A DNA stretch of 64,000 nt from Rhexocercosporidium sp. MPI-PUGE-AT-0058 (Eukaryota > Ascomycota > Leotiomycetes > Helotiales): positions 62,001 to 126,000 of the forward strand of contig JAGTJL010000041.1 of the NCBI GenBank assembly GCA_020746875.1, given 5' to 3'. This document shows positions 36,581 through 48,399 of the stretch, one piece after another. The position numbers and the translations under genes are program-made. The notes below the pieces were generated by a model. That model ran no database searches, had not been told where the DNA came from, and saw nothing but the letters and a program-made list of their open reading frames with translations. The stretch's first letter is position 1. Every line of letters starts with the position of its first letter.

Positions 36581-36710
36581 AGCTATTATATTTTATATAA
36601 CTATCGAAGAGCTCTTCTAGCTCTTTAAGCAAGTAAGCAATTCTCTCTCTTTAATCACGTGTCCTTACATACTGCGCTTCCTCATTCTGATTGGCTCGCT
36701 TATTCTCACA
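36581..36710 (+). repeat. Copia-1 LTR, 3' fragment
   Basis: Matches the last 130 bp of the solo LTR at 48115-48399 (48270-48399), same strand, ending TTATTCTCACA. Its 5' part is replaced by the start of Copia-2, suggesting Copia-2 inserted into this LTR or recombined with it. Confidence 0.75.
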
Positions 36711-37736
36711 TCTTTTACAAATTCTTTTAAACTTTTGTTATTATTAAAAATAAAGATATAATAAAAAAAATAAAGAATATATAAATTTATAAAATTAAAG
36801 AAATAATAAGAAAATGAACCTTTTATTTTTAATAAACTTTAAATAAAGCAAAAAAAAAGTTAATTAATGTATTTTTCTTTTGCTTTCTTAATTTTTTTCT
36901 TTTAATAAATTAATCTTAAATAATAATAAAATTGAATTTAAATAATTATTATATTAAATAAAAGCGCCGATAATATTTAATAATTTCCTATTATATTTTC
37001 TTATTATTCTCTAATAAATAAATTAATTATTATAAGCGGCTAAGAGATATTATATTTTATATATTCATTTCGATTTATTTAGTTTTCCTTGCGGTTTCTT
37101 TCTTTTTTAACGGTAAGTTATAAGATAAAAGCTTCTCGAGAATAACTTCTAAAGATTTAATAAATTATACGATACTTTAAGTCAGCTTCGTGTTAGTTTC
37201 TTTTAATTTACTTCTTATTATCAATTAATTAAAAGATATACGACATTAAAAACAAGCTCTTTTAATATTGTTAATTTCTTTTCGCGCTTTATCGCAGTCT
37301 ACTGGTCATGTGTATACTCGCGTAAGCATTCACGTGTATATATACTCAGCTTATAGGCCTCTTTTATAAAAGTTAACGCTTACTTAAAAAAATCTTTTAA
37401 ACCCTTATACTCACGTTAATCGTAAAGGTTTTGAATTATTAAAAGCCTACTTTAATTTTAAATAATAATTAAGTGCTATATTTATCTTTAGAAGCTACTT
37501 TTAATATGTGTAGATTTCAAGCTTTAATTAAGCTTATTTAATTTTAATTTTATAATCTTTATTCTCTTTTTCTTACGCTTAAATTCTATTATCTTTCTCG
37601 GCGTAATCATTAAAAAAATATTTTAAAATATAAATCTCGAATTATTTATATAGAGTAATTTCTAAAGTAATTTCTAAAGTATTGTTTTTATATACGCAAA
37701 TTTATTCTTAATTAAATTATTCTAAGTCACTATAAC
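36711..37736. other. AT-rich stretch without gene
   Basis: No coding frame recognised. 36730-36990 resembles 15820-16150. The rest is low-complexity A/T sequence with scattered stops in all frames. Confidence 0.45.
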
Positions 37737-37738
37737 TA

Positions 37739-37780
37739 CCAGTAGTTGCAGGAATTCGTCACGCACGCTAAAATTAAGCG
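37739..37780 (+). repeat. Left TIR of the Tc1 element
   Basis: 42 bp starting CCAGTAGTTGCAGGAATTCG; perfect inverse of 39160-39201. Confidence 0.9.
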
Positions 37781-37919
37781 GGGAACACGAAATCACGAAA
37801 CGCGCTCTAAAAATAATAATAACTTTAATACCTTATTATATTATTATATACACGTTAAATTGATCGATTTACCTTTCCCTTAAAGCCTCCGAAGAATAAT
37901 ATTATAAATACTAAACAGC

Positions 37920-39120
37920 GTATTAAATTTTTTAACGCCTTCGATCGAGATCGTGAAATGAAGTCGTTTAAAGCTATTTATTGCGACGAGGAGATAAATA
38001 AAGGCACAGCTCGAGGATAAATTAATTAACGTAAGAACTTTAATTATTTAGTTAATCGGAGGACGCGTAAGTCATCGAAGAAGCTTAGGAGACTTTTAAA
38101 AGTCATTAAAGTAATATGTCAAATGCTTATTAATTCGAAGCGCAACTTAGTCCGAAATCAGTTATACGAGGCTCAAATCGAACATTATAAATTATTAATT
38201 AAGAAGCGCTAATTATAATATAGGTTAAAAGAGTATACAAAAGCAGCTCGAAGGTATAAAATAATCTTTGTAAAGAAATAAGTTTCGGGCAAAAATCGTA
38301 AGAAACGCGCCACCTTCGGCTACGAGCATATCGACGCGATAATCGAGGATTTGTAGAGTTATATTATATATACGGATGAAATACATATCGATCCTTCGTC
38401 GTAAGCTATTAAAGATATACTGCAAGAGTAAAGGACGCGATATAATAACGGGAATATTATAGAAAAGTTATTAAAAGAAAGCTCGAAGCTCTATATTATT
38501 AAATAAATTAATTAATACGTTAAATATAATAAACTTAAGTTTTCTAACAACGAAAAAAAAGAAATCGAGCAGCTTGCGATGCTTCCGAAGCCCTCGTCGT
38601 CGGCCTAAGACCGAATCTAAAGAATAATATTATTAGCGAATACTTAAATAAGAGACTTTAAAGCTATATAAAGTCGAAAAGAAGATTACCGGCAATTATA
38701 TAACCCAGAAATATTATACCGAGAGACTCTTTCCTGTGTATATCGATGCGATATAAAAGCTACGTTATATATATAGCGGTTCGTGGTATTTATAAGAAGA
38801 TAAGACCCGTCTTATAATATACGGAAGAAAGGCCTCGCTCGACAGCTAAAGGAGCTTAATTAGATCGAAAATCTCAAGCACCTAGCTTAATCACCTAATC
38901 TTAATTTAATTAAGGCATACTAGAATATTATAAAGAATCGATTACGGCGTCGAATCTTTTATAAAGACGAGGATATAAGAGTAGCGATTTAAGAAGAATA
39001 AGATAAAGTTATAATAAAGGAGATACGTAAGCGCATTTCTGGCATGCCTGAGAGATGCGAGCGCCTTAGAAATAACGGTAGAAAAGCTACTAAGACTATA
39101 CTTTAGTAATGCGTAGCTAA
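37920..39120 (+). pseudogene. Tc1 transposase relic
   Basis: Plus-strand frame with many RIP-type stops. The clearest part is the third catalytic block at 38890-38930, reading SPNLNLIKAY then stop then NIIKNRLRRR. The family consensus there is SPDLNPIE-x-x-W, so D, P, E and W have all been changed by transitions. The helix-turn-helix N-terminus and first Asp are too decayed to place. No product. Confidence 0.75.
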
Positions 39121-39159
39121 TATAATAACATTTGTTACTGTGCCTCCCCCTCTGATATT

Positions 39160-39201
39160 CGCTTAATTTTAGCGTGCGTGACGAATTCCTGCAACTACTG
39201 G
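39160..39201 (-). repeat. Right TIR of the Tc1 element
   Basis: 42 bp ending CGAATTCCTGCAACTACTGG; perfect inverse of 37739-37780, followed by TA. Confidence 0.9.
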
Positions 39202-39203
39202 TA

Positions 39204-39340
39204 TAACACTCGTTTAAAAAAAGAGATTTAATATGAATAATAATTTGATTACTTCGGGGGAAACTAGGTCTATATAACTACTTCTAGCAATTACGTGTGT
39301 ATTCGCTTAAGTAGCTTAATTAGGCAGTTATTTGCGGAGA
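39204..39340. other. AT-rich spacer
   Basis: No gene seen; leads into a tandem repeat. Confidence 0.4.
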
Positions 39341-39512
39341 GTCTTAAAATAGTCTTTAGCGAGTTATTAGGTTTATTCTTCCTTTAAGCCTAAAATAGTC
39401 TCTTGCGAGCTATTTGGTTTATTCTCTGTTTAAGTATGAAATAGTCTCTTTGCGAGCTATTAAGTTTATTCTCTGTTTGAGTCTAAAATAGTCTTTTGTG
39501 AGCTACCGAGTA
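39341..39512. repeat. Tandem repeat, 46-48-bp unit, about 3.6 copies
   Basis: Each unit holds AAAATAGTCT..TGCGAG followed by GTTTATTC and TGTTTAAG/GAG. Unit starts are near 39341, 39389, 39435 and 39482. Copies differ by a few transitions. There are no spacers or cas genes, so it is not a CRISPR. It may be the leader or LTR part of an unrecognised retroelement. Confidence 0.7.
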
Positions 39513-39558
39513 TACGTGAAGTGCCTTAATATAATCTTATAAAAATAAAGTTTAAAAT

Positions 39559-39788
39559 AAATATGCCTCGAATATATTTAATAAAAGAATAAGGCTTAAA
39601 TAAAGTGCGAGACTTCTTACGGTTTTTTAAAACGCTCGAAGAGCGAATGTAAGTCATCAAGGCGGAAGGGGCAAAAGAAGAAGTCGAACTAAAACGAATA
39701 ATATATAAAATAAAAAGAATATATTAAAAGCTATTTTTAATTAACGTAATAAAGCTTTTAAATATGACGATCTACTAAATTACGTGTT
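39559..39788 (+). pseudogene. Possible gag start, unassigned, cut by Gypsy insertion
   Basis: An ATG at about 39559 begins a frame reading MPRIYLIKE, stop, GLNKVRDFLRFFKTLEER, then charged helical sequence to 39788, where the inverted Gypsy begins. Stops are RIP-type. Only 76 codons are visible and no family was recognised. Confidence 0.25.
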
Positions 39789-40269
39789 TGTCACGGTCCG
39801 TGTATTTACTCGGTGTAGATACGATAGGTTATATTGATCTTAATGATTAAGAAGTAAGTATATTATGTACGGTGGAATAAATAATAATTAATATAATTGA
39901 GATATTATTTTTAATTAAATATAAAGCTCTTATTTAATAGTAAACGTGTTAGTCTTTTATAAAACCTTCGTTCTCTTTAAAACCGCTAAAACCGCTAGAC
40001 TTCTGGCGGTTCATTAATCTTAGCGATTGTCACGTGAGAGGGTCGCGTAATTTAAAGGCTTATTTGCCTTTTAATCGTTTACCGATAATGATATTTATAT
40101 GATATATAACTTATAAAATCCTAAATATTAAAGTCTTTTAAAAGAATATTTCTAAAAATAATACTTTTTTAATATACTTTTCTTAAGAGCCTTACTTTCT
40201 TAAGCTTATAATCTTAAGTATTACGCTGTCTCGGGGTCTAACGTTATAAGACGCGAGGCGTTCGTAATA
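39789..40269 (-). repeat. 3' LTR of G1 copy 2
   Basis: 481 bp; plus strand starts TGTCACGGTCCGTG and ends CGTTCGTAATA. Matches 17055-17535 in reverse complement. Confidence 0.9.
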
Positions 40270-40949
40270 TTATTTCTTTTTTAACTTAACGTAATTCTTA
40301 CGCTTAAATAACTTAAAGAAATATTATATATGCTTTATAATTATTTTCTTTTTTTATTATAATTAAATAAATATATATTAAAGAAAAAAATATAATATCT
40401 TTTTTTTAAAAAAAGAAAATAATTCGCTTTATTTTATAAAATTAAAAAGAACGGTTTTAAGATAATACTTTATACGTTTTATACTCGAAATAGCAAGAAG
40501 TATATAATATCCTTCGAGTCGAGTCGTTACTTAAAGTATATTAAAGTTAATAAAAAATATAATATTAAAATGCCTTTAATTAAGAATTAAAATACTCTTA
40601 AAAAAGCAAAAGATAAATTAAAAGTAAAAGAGCGTTTAACGCGCGAAATAAAAAAAGCTACGCGTAATAAGTTCTTACGAACTTAAAAGGAAATAACTGC
40701 GGCTTTATAAAAAGCTGCGAGTCGCCTTAATCGCTTAACTTATTAATAAAAGTTCTTAAAGAAGCGAGAGACGGAAATATTTTGTCGTAGCTTTAAGAAT
40801 ATAAATAAATTAAAAGAAATAAAAACGTAAAAGATTACGGAAAAAGAAAAGCAAGAAGCTTTTATTATTTACTCGCTTATTCCGTTATCCGCTATCGACT
40901 CCGCCGAGTTTTTTTTAATCGAGTAGGTTTTATTTAATTTCGCGGATTC

Positions 40950-43900
40950 GGCTTTTTAAATAAATTTAAGTTTTATAAATAAAACTTTTAAAGTTATTTA
41001 AAATAATAAAAATTAAACTTAAGTTCTTAAGTATTTTTAAATTATAAGTACCCTTTTTACTTAATTAAGTACTTAATAACGTTATAAAAATATTAATAAT
41101 TTAAAATAATTTTAATATTATATTCAGCGTTTAAGTTTATTAATTATACTTTTATAATAAAGGCTAATAGTGCTCTTAGCGGTATTAATTCAAGGAGAAA
41201 TATATAAAATACCGAGTGAATATTTATAATTTTTAAAAGTGCTAGCTAATAATTAATTAGTCTTTTAACTTTTATAATTTTAAATAATCTTAGCTTTTTA
41301 TAATTTAATTCATTACTTAATCGCTTAGTCGCGATATTCTTTTTAAGTAAATAAACTTTATCCCCCTCCTTTAGCGTTAGTCTTATATTAGGCTTTTTAT
41401 TATAATAAATAATTAATCTTTATATAATAAATAAAATATTCGTTAATAATTCGTTATATAATCGTTTAAGCTTATCTTTTTATAATATAACTTTATACGC
41501 AGTCTTTTAACCTATAATCGGTATATTATATACCGTCGAGTTATACTCGTAGTTCGCATAAAACGATAATATTTTAATAGTTTCTTAATTTACGCTATTA
41601 TATATAAATTAGGCGGTTAAGAGTAGTTAAACTTAATCGTCTTATTTATAATTTATATAATATTATTTAATTAATTTGTTCTGTTTAGCCGTCGGTTTAA
41701 AGGTAAAATATTGTTAATATTTTTTATTTTATTCTTAAAAGTAATATTAATATCTTTTAGAATTTCGAAATAAAGAGCTTATTTTTATTTAAAATAATCT
41801 CGTTTAATATTCCGTGATTCGCGAAAATCGTTTAAAAGAATACTTACGCTATTATTGGCGCGTCTTATATACTTAATACTAGTATTATATACGCGTACTT
41901 TATTATTTTATTTATTATTACGTAAATAAAATCGTAAACGACTTCGGTGATTAAATCTTTGAAAAGTAATAGTTTAATTACGAAGTCTAAGGCGATTAAC
42001 TTTTATAAGCGTAGCGGTGTCGCTAATAACTTTATAAACTTATACGGCGTATAATAATTTATTTATTCTATATATATATATTATACGACGAGACTACGTC
42101 TTTAATTACTTTCCTTATCTCTAGGAAATAATATTCCTTAAAGAGCCTCGACAGTATCTTAGCTATCCTTTAATACTTATAAACTAATAGCTTATATTAT
42201 TTTTTAATAAAGTTTACTTTATTTCTCGTTAAGATATAAACTCGTCTTTAATACAAAAAAGCTTTAATATTAATAAAAAAAAATCTTTTATTTAATTATT
42301 TCTTCTGTTCGGCTATTACCGAGTCGTTAATATAGCCTTTTTAAATTTTCTCAGGGATTTAATTTATTATTGCTAACTACTTATAATTAATTATTAACGA
42401 ATTACTATCCTTTTTTAATATAATATACGACTTATATGTCTTATTTATAAGATATTCCGGCTTCTTATTAAGGGCGTCGGCCTTAGCGTTTTCCGTTCCT
42501 TTAATATATGAAAATCAAAGTTTAATTATAAAGAGCGTTTTATATTATTAAACCTATTATCAGTTTAGTTTTTTAATAATCGTAAAATAAATAAGATTTT
42601 TATAATCCGTTAAGATTTGTATTTCGTAAGGCAATCCCTTAAAGTAAACCTTTTATTTACGTATTACGTTTACAGCTTTTAATAATTCTTTATTATAAAT
42701 ATTATAATTAAATTCTATTAATAAGAGTTTCCGCGAATAGTATATAATTAATTATTATTTGCCGTCCTCGCTTAGTTAACTTAATACAGCCTTAATAATA
42801 TAGTCGAAAGCGTTTGTCTTTATTATAATTTCCTTATTTAAATCGAAGAATATAAGGACTAATTCTTTAATAAAGGCTTTCTTAAAGTCTCGAAAGGCTA
42901 TTTCTATTTTATTATTTCAGTCGAAGCTTTTGTTTTTATATATTAATTCCGTAAGTAATATAGTAATTTTTAAATAATTTCGGACAAATCGTTAATAAAA
43001 GTTAATAAATCTTAAAAAAGATTATACTTTTTTAATATTTATAAGTCGAACTTACTTAACGACTGCCTTAACTTTTTAAAAGTTTATAATTAGTTTTATA
43101 AAAATTATTACGTAATTTAAAAAAATGACTTCTTTTTTATAAAAATAATACTTCTTAAGTTTCAAAAGCATCGAAGAAGCTTTTAGCTTTTTTAATATTA
43201 TTATAACGTTTTTTACATATTATTCCTTTATTTTAAAGTAAATTAAAATATCGTTTAAATAATATATATATATTATATTTAAGTATTATTATAAAATATT
43301 ATTAATTAAACGCTAAAATATAATAAGCGCGTTAATTAGTCCGAAAGGTATAACCGTATATTTATAATAATTAAAACGTATATAAAATATTGTTTTTTCT
43401 TTTTCTTTTTATTAGTTATTTTTACGAGGTTATACGCGCCTTATAAGTTTAATTAAGTGAAAATCTTAGCGCCGCTAAGCTTATCGCGTAATTCTTTAGC
43501 TAAAAGTAATACGTAATAATCCTTTTTAATAACCTCGTTTAATCAACGGTAATCGATATATACTCTTTATCCGCCGTCCTTTTTTAGTGCGACGAAGACG
43601 TTACTCCTTTAAGAGGATTTGGACTCTCGAATGAATCCTTTCGCTAAGTTTTTATTAATATATTTCTTAATTATTATTAAGTTTATAACTAAATATTCCC
43701 GTAGTAATTAAAATATCGGCTTTATGTCTTTAGTTAATTCGATTCGATAATCGTAATCTTAATATTTAAGTAAAGCGCTATTACTTAATTCCTTTTTAAA
43801 TAATACCTTAAATCGTTTATATTTTAATAATATATCGTCCGTTATTAAACTCGTTATCTTATTCCTTAGCTCTTTTTTAAAGGTTACGCTTATCTTTTTT

Positions 43901-45950
43901 AAGCCTTTCGTTACTTTCCTATCCTAGAAATAACTCTTATAGTTATTAAACTCTAGCTTCTGCGTTTTTTAATTAATCTTAAGGTTATAAAATTATATTT
44001 ATAATAGCCTTAAGATAATATTATGCCTTTTAATCTTAATTACGTCGAATTAAATATATTTAAAATATTCGCCGATTCTTATATATAATATTTTTATTTA
44101 TACGTCGATTAGGCCGTTCGCGGCAAGTCTTCCGTCGGCAAGTATTAATTAATACTTGTCCTTTTTGATTTCGGTAAATAAGAAATATTAAATTATAATA
44201 ATAAGAAATATAAAGTTTTCTTACGCTCCGAAATCTATTATAGCCCGTAATTTTACTCCTCGAATATCGACGTTAAAGGTTAAGTAATTACTTTTCCTTA
44301 TAATTACGAGCGTACGCAAATCTATTCCTTTAACGTAGACTTCTTTAGTTAATATGTTTTCTTATTATTAATTCTTCGGGTCCTCGTATAAAATGCGGTA
44401 TAATTAGTTCGTACTTAAGAATATAAAAGGTTTAAAGGGTCTTTTATAATAAGTTTTTAAGTCATCTCGTGAGTTAACCTATATTTAATTTCGTAATGTT
44501 TTTATAATGACCTCTTATACGTTTCTTACGTTTATTTTTATTGCCGTTTATCGGAACGGTATCTCGTCGACTAAGATCTGTTAAACGTAAGTCCGAAAAA
44601 CGTTATTCCGTCCGCCGTTCTCTAGGCGATACATAAGTTGCTTCGAAAGACTACTTCGTATTCCTCGCTCTACTACGGTCCTCCGCGTAAGACAATCCTT
44701 AGTTTAACATAAGTAACCCTTATATTAATATTAATCCAGTGCTTAATATTAAGAGCCTCGCGAGTGAGGTATTTTTCCCGCTGAGTGACTCGCTAAACCT
44801 TATATTCCTGGGGTTTAAAGAGCGCTGGCCCTAGTGGTATAGCGTTGCCCTAGTACTATAAGTCTTCGCTTTTCTCGACACTAGTTATATTTTCTAAGTT
44901 ATATGCCTTACGTATAATTTCGGATACTTATTATTAGACGTATTACTCGTTTTACTAAGTCTAGTCGCAAGACTCGGGTCTTATTATATGCTAGCGGATA
45001 TAGTTATCGTCCGTTTCGCTTTACTCGCCGTTCTTTTTACCGCCGTCAACCTCGATCTGACTGTCGATGTAATTAGCATTGAGCTCGTCTATTATTATAT
45101 AACAGTAAGTAGCGCTAACTTAAACTTCCTTTAAGGGGAGAGGAAGGAATACGTTAGTTATATTATACGCCCCTCGCCTTATAAAGTTGAATTGCTTCTT
45201 CTTAGTGCTCCTTCTACGGTATAAGCTTGCCATATATCTTAATAAGTCACACCCGTAGCACAGCTTCTTTTTACGTCGCTCGTTTATGACTTCCTTCGAC
45301 AGTCCTCCCTATCGTACCTTATCTTTTCCTTTTTTATAAATAACGTCGCATTTTATAAGATTTAATCATCGATTATCTTTAGGATTACCTTATTATCGGC
45401 GTCCCTTATTCTATCGGTAGCTAGACTGCCTCTAGCCTCTTCTTACGTAAGTCTACTATTCACGTTTAAATTCGTATAAGCAGTTATTAATTTGGACGGT
45501 TTACTCGATGAGGATGAGAATATCTTTTACTTAAGGATTAATTTTAATAATTTTTAATTAAATATAATTCTTAAGCCCTCGCCGGTAATAGCTAATAAGT
45601 AATTAGGAATTCCAGTCAGTTTTATTAGCGTGCTTCTAGAATTCCGTAACGTAAACTATTATATTATTAACTTGCTTTAAGTTATATAAATAAGTCTCCG
45701 CCGTCTTAATTTCATTAATGTCGCCAAACATTCGCCGAATTTCCTTCTTAAATCCTCTTTAAGTTTTAAATATAATTTATATAATAAGTATAACTCCGCA
45801 GGTGGCTTCGTGTTCGAAGTAGTCCTTAAGGAACGGCTCGATTTATTATATGGCCTCGCTTTTAAGGTATAATACCGTTTAAAAGGCGTAGCTTTTATCG
45901 ATAAGAAACTTATCGTTATTAAAATATTAATAAAGTTTTACTTAAAAAAT
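40950..45950 (-). pseudogene. G1 copy 2 gag-pol remnant
   Basis: Minus-strand homologue of 17640-22800. Recognisable: the RT block V-Y-I-D-Y-R at about 43550-43570 followed by KKDYYVLLLAKELRDKLSGA, the RNase H region at about 42480-42850, integrase core at about 41650-42010, and chromodomain end near 41000-41150. Stops throughout at Q/W positions. Dead. Confidence 0.7.
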
Positions 45951-46214
45951 AAAAGTCTTTAAGTCCTTTTAATTCCTTTAAAAAGTGTCGAGGAGCTTAA
46001 CCTTTAAAGTTTCCTTAAGCTCGTGCGTTAAGTTATCTTAAACATTAAGTATTTCTTTATCTTTACTTTCTTTATAGTTCTTTTCTTTAAGAATAAATAT
46101 AAATAATAAAAGGGTGTTAATAATAGTACTTTATGAGCTAAGTACCTGGCCTTTAGTTAAGGGGGTTAATATAATATACGTAAGTCGGTACTTTTAATAA
46201 GAAGGTACTTAAAG

Positions 46215-46695
46215 TATTACGGTCCGTGTATTTACTCGGTATAAATATAATAAATTATATTAATTTTAATAATCGAGAAGTAAGTATATTACGTATAATA
46301 AAATAAATAATAATTAATATAATTAAGATATTATTTTTAATTAAATATAAAGCTCTTATTTAATAATAGACGTGTTAATCTTTTATAAAACCTTTATTCC
46401 CCTTAGGACCGCTAAGACCGCTGGACTTCTAACGGTTTATCGGTCCTGGCGGTCGTCACGTAAGAGGGTCGCGTAATTTAAGGGCTTATTTACTTTTTAA
46501 TTGTTTATTAATAATAACATTTATATAATATATAACTTATAAAATCTTAAGTATTAAAGTCTTTTAAAAAGATATTTCCAAAAGTAATACTTTTTTAGTA
46601 TACTTTTCCTAAGAGCCTTACCCTCTTAAGCCTATAGTCCTGAGTATTACGCTGTCCCGGGGTCCAGCGTCACGGGACGCGGGGCGTTCGTAATA
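46215..46695 (-). repeat. 5' LTR of G1 copy 2
   Basis: 481 bp; plus strand starts TATTACGGTCCGTG and ends GGCGTTCGTAATA. Confidence 0.9.
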
Positions 46696-46838
46696 GTATT
46701 AGTCATATAATAGTACCTGAGTTAGGCAACAAAGTTGCAGATGCTAAGCCGCATCGGGACTGGTTTTATCGTAAAGCCTTACGTTAGCCGGCTGGCTTCG
46801 CTTAACCTAGAGCGGCTCTGCGCACTAGCGCCCCCTTC

Positions 46839-46862
46839 ATATATATATATATATATATATAT
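46839..46862. repeat. (AT)12 microsatellite
   Basis: Uninterrupted AT dinucleotide run inside the LTR-like start of the third Gypsy element; it may lie in the promoter TATA region of that LTR. Confidence 0.9.
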
Positions 46863-47639
46863 ACTTAAGAATCCTTACGATCCTCTTCCTTCCGCGTCTT
46901 TAATCTTTTATTAATAATAATATAATAAGTTTCTATTCGCGCTATTATATTATTAAAAACCTTCTTTACTTATTAAAGTATTAATATTAATTCTACTTTC
47001 CTCGACTCCCGTTAGGTGATGCGAGTGCAAGTGGCTTAATTTAAAAGTAACAAATTAAATTCTACTTCGAAGTCGATTCGACATTAATATAAACCACGCC
47101 CTTATATCGTAAGATGATTACGCAAACTTACCTTTCTTTAAATACCTTTCAGAAGCAAACCCTTTCGCCTCCTCTTTTAAAGTACGTCGAGGTAGCATTA
47201 GTACTGCGCCCTCCGCCGTACTAATAACCTTTATAATATAAGAATAATAACCTCCTTCTACCGCCCGACGTATTGTTTCTAAAGACTCCGCTAATATATC
47301 TTCTAGAAACCCTTCTTAAATAATTACTTCGAATAAACCCTAAAACCTCTCGAAGAAGAATAAAGAAAGAAATTAAGCCGTAAATAAAGCTTTAACAAGG
47401 ATAGCGCTTCCGAGGATAGTGTAATAAAGAATTAAGTTTAATAAATAGCTGCTTCTTTTTAAGAATATAAAAAGAAAAGAAAAAAGAATTAAAAAAAGCA
47501 AAAGTAGACATTAATAAATTCTTATAACTTCTTTAAACTCTTATAGCTTAACTTCGTATTACGAGATTCGCTGCTCCTATAAGTGATAATAACTCCGGCG
47601 CCTCTAACTTACCTCGAGGTATGCGCGAAGCCTCGGGCA

Positions 47640-48110
47640 CCCTCTTTTCCTTCTTAAACTTATATAATTATAAAAAGAGATCTTAAGAGATTAAGATTAA
47701 TAAGTTCTATAAATTAAAAGAAGGCCCTTTATAAGACAGCTAATTAGTAGCTATAAAGAATAAACTTTAAATTAATTAAGACTACTTCGAATCCGAAGAG
47801 GTAAAGATGCTCTGTATCTTTACTTATATATAAGGAGAAGCATAAGATAACTTGCCTACCTAATACTCGGACGACGTAAATTGCCGTTTTAAGAACGGCG
47901 CCGAAATATTAAAATACTTAAGCTTAATTTATTATAACTTTTTCAAATACCGAGATATAAAGGAATTATTAAACCGTATAATTATAAGCGAATCCAAAAA
48001 CTTTTCTTATTTTTAATCCCGCTTTATTAAAGTAGCTTAAAAGGCTCAAATATTAATTAACTCTTAACTCGTTACTCATTTATATAATAAATTAATACTT
48101 ATCCTCCGTT
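47640..48110 (+). pseudogene. G3 gag remnant
   Basis: Plus-strand frame with gag wording: a D-Y-F-E-x-E-E-V-K-M-like run, C-V-F-T-Y-x-x-G-E-A, then Y-N-F-F-K-Y-R-D, F-Q-S-R-F-I-K-V-A and L-Y-N-K-L blocks (some residues inferred through RIP stops). Cut at 48115 by the Copia-1 solo LTR; the reading could not be followed further. Confidence 0.5.
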
Positions 48111-48114
48111 TATA

Positions 48115-48399
48115 TATTGAATTTGACTTCGGTAATTCGTGCCGATTCTACCCTAGAATAGCCGAAGGAGTTTCTACCGCCTACGCGGCCCGGAAATTAC
48201 ACTTGTATTTAATAACGTAGCTCGTATAAGCTGCGTAATTAGTTACGTAATCGTAAAAGCTTCTAAAGAAGCTATTATTTAATATATAACTACTGAAGAG
48301 CTCTTCTAGCTCTTTAAGCAAATAAGCAATTCTCTCTCTTTAATCACGTGTTCTCACCTACTGCGCTTCCTCATCCTGATTGGCTCGCCTATTCTCACA
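48115..48399 (+). repeat. Solo Copia-1 LTR with target duplication
   Basis: 285 bp, starts TATTGAATTTGACTTCGG (TGTTGG expected) and ends CTATTCTCACA. Flanked by TTATA (48110-48114) and CTATA (48400-48404), equal except for one C-to-T change. No internal sequence, so it arose by LTR-LTR recombination. Confidence 0.88.

Larger units (their letters stand above)
37739..39201 (+). mobile_element. Tc1/mariner-type transposon with 42-bp perfect TIRs
   Basis: 1463 bp, TA duplication at 37737-37738 and 39202-39203. TIRs 37739-37780 and 39160-39201 are identical inverted copies. The interior carries a plus-strand transposase relic. Length and TIR/TSD are typical of a single-gene Tc1/mariner element. 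Perfect TIRs beside a mutated interior suggest the ends suffered little RIP. Confidence 0.9.
39789..46695 (-). mobile_element. Full-length Gypsy/Ty3 element (family G1, copy 2, inverted)
   Basis: 6907 bp on the minus strand, LTRs 39789-40269 and 46215-46695 (481 bp each), target duplication GTGTT (39784-39788) versus GTATT (46696-46700), differing by one RIP-type transition. Same domain order and sequence as 17055-23982. It inserted four bases into an LTR-like sequence starting TGTTAGTCATATAATAG. Confidence 0.92.

Noticed and set aside
39341..39512. CRISPR-like array
   Set aside because: Units abut with no unique spacers, copies diverge, and the context is eukaryotic.
46839..46862. Functional role of the (AT)12 run as a replication or centromere element
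   Set aside because: Simple microsatellite in an LTR-like context; nothing else supports it.
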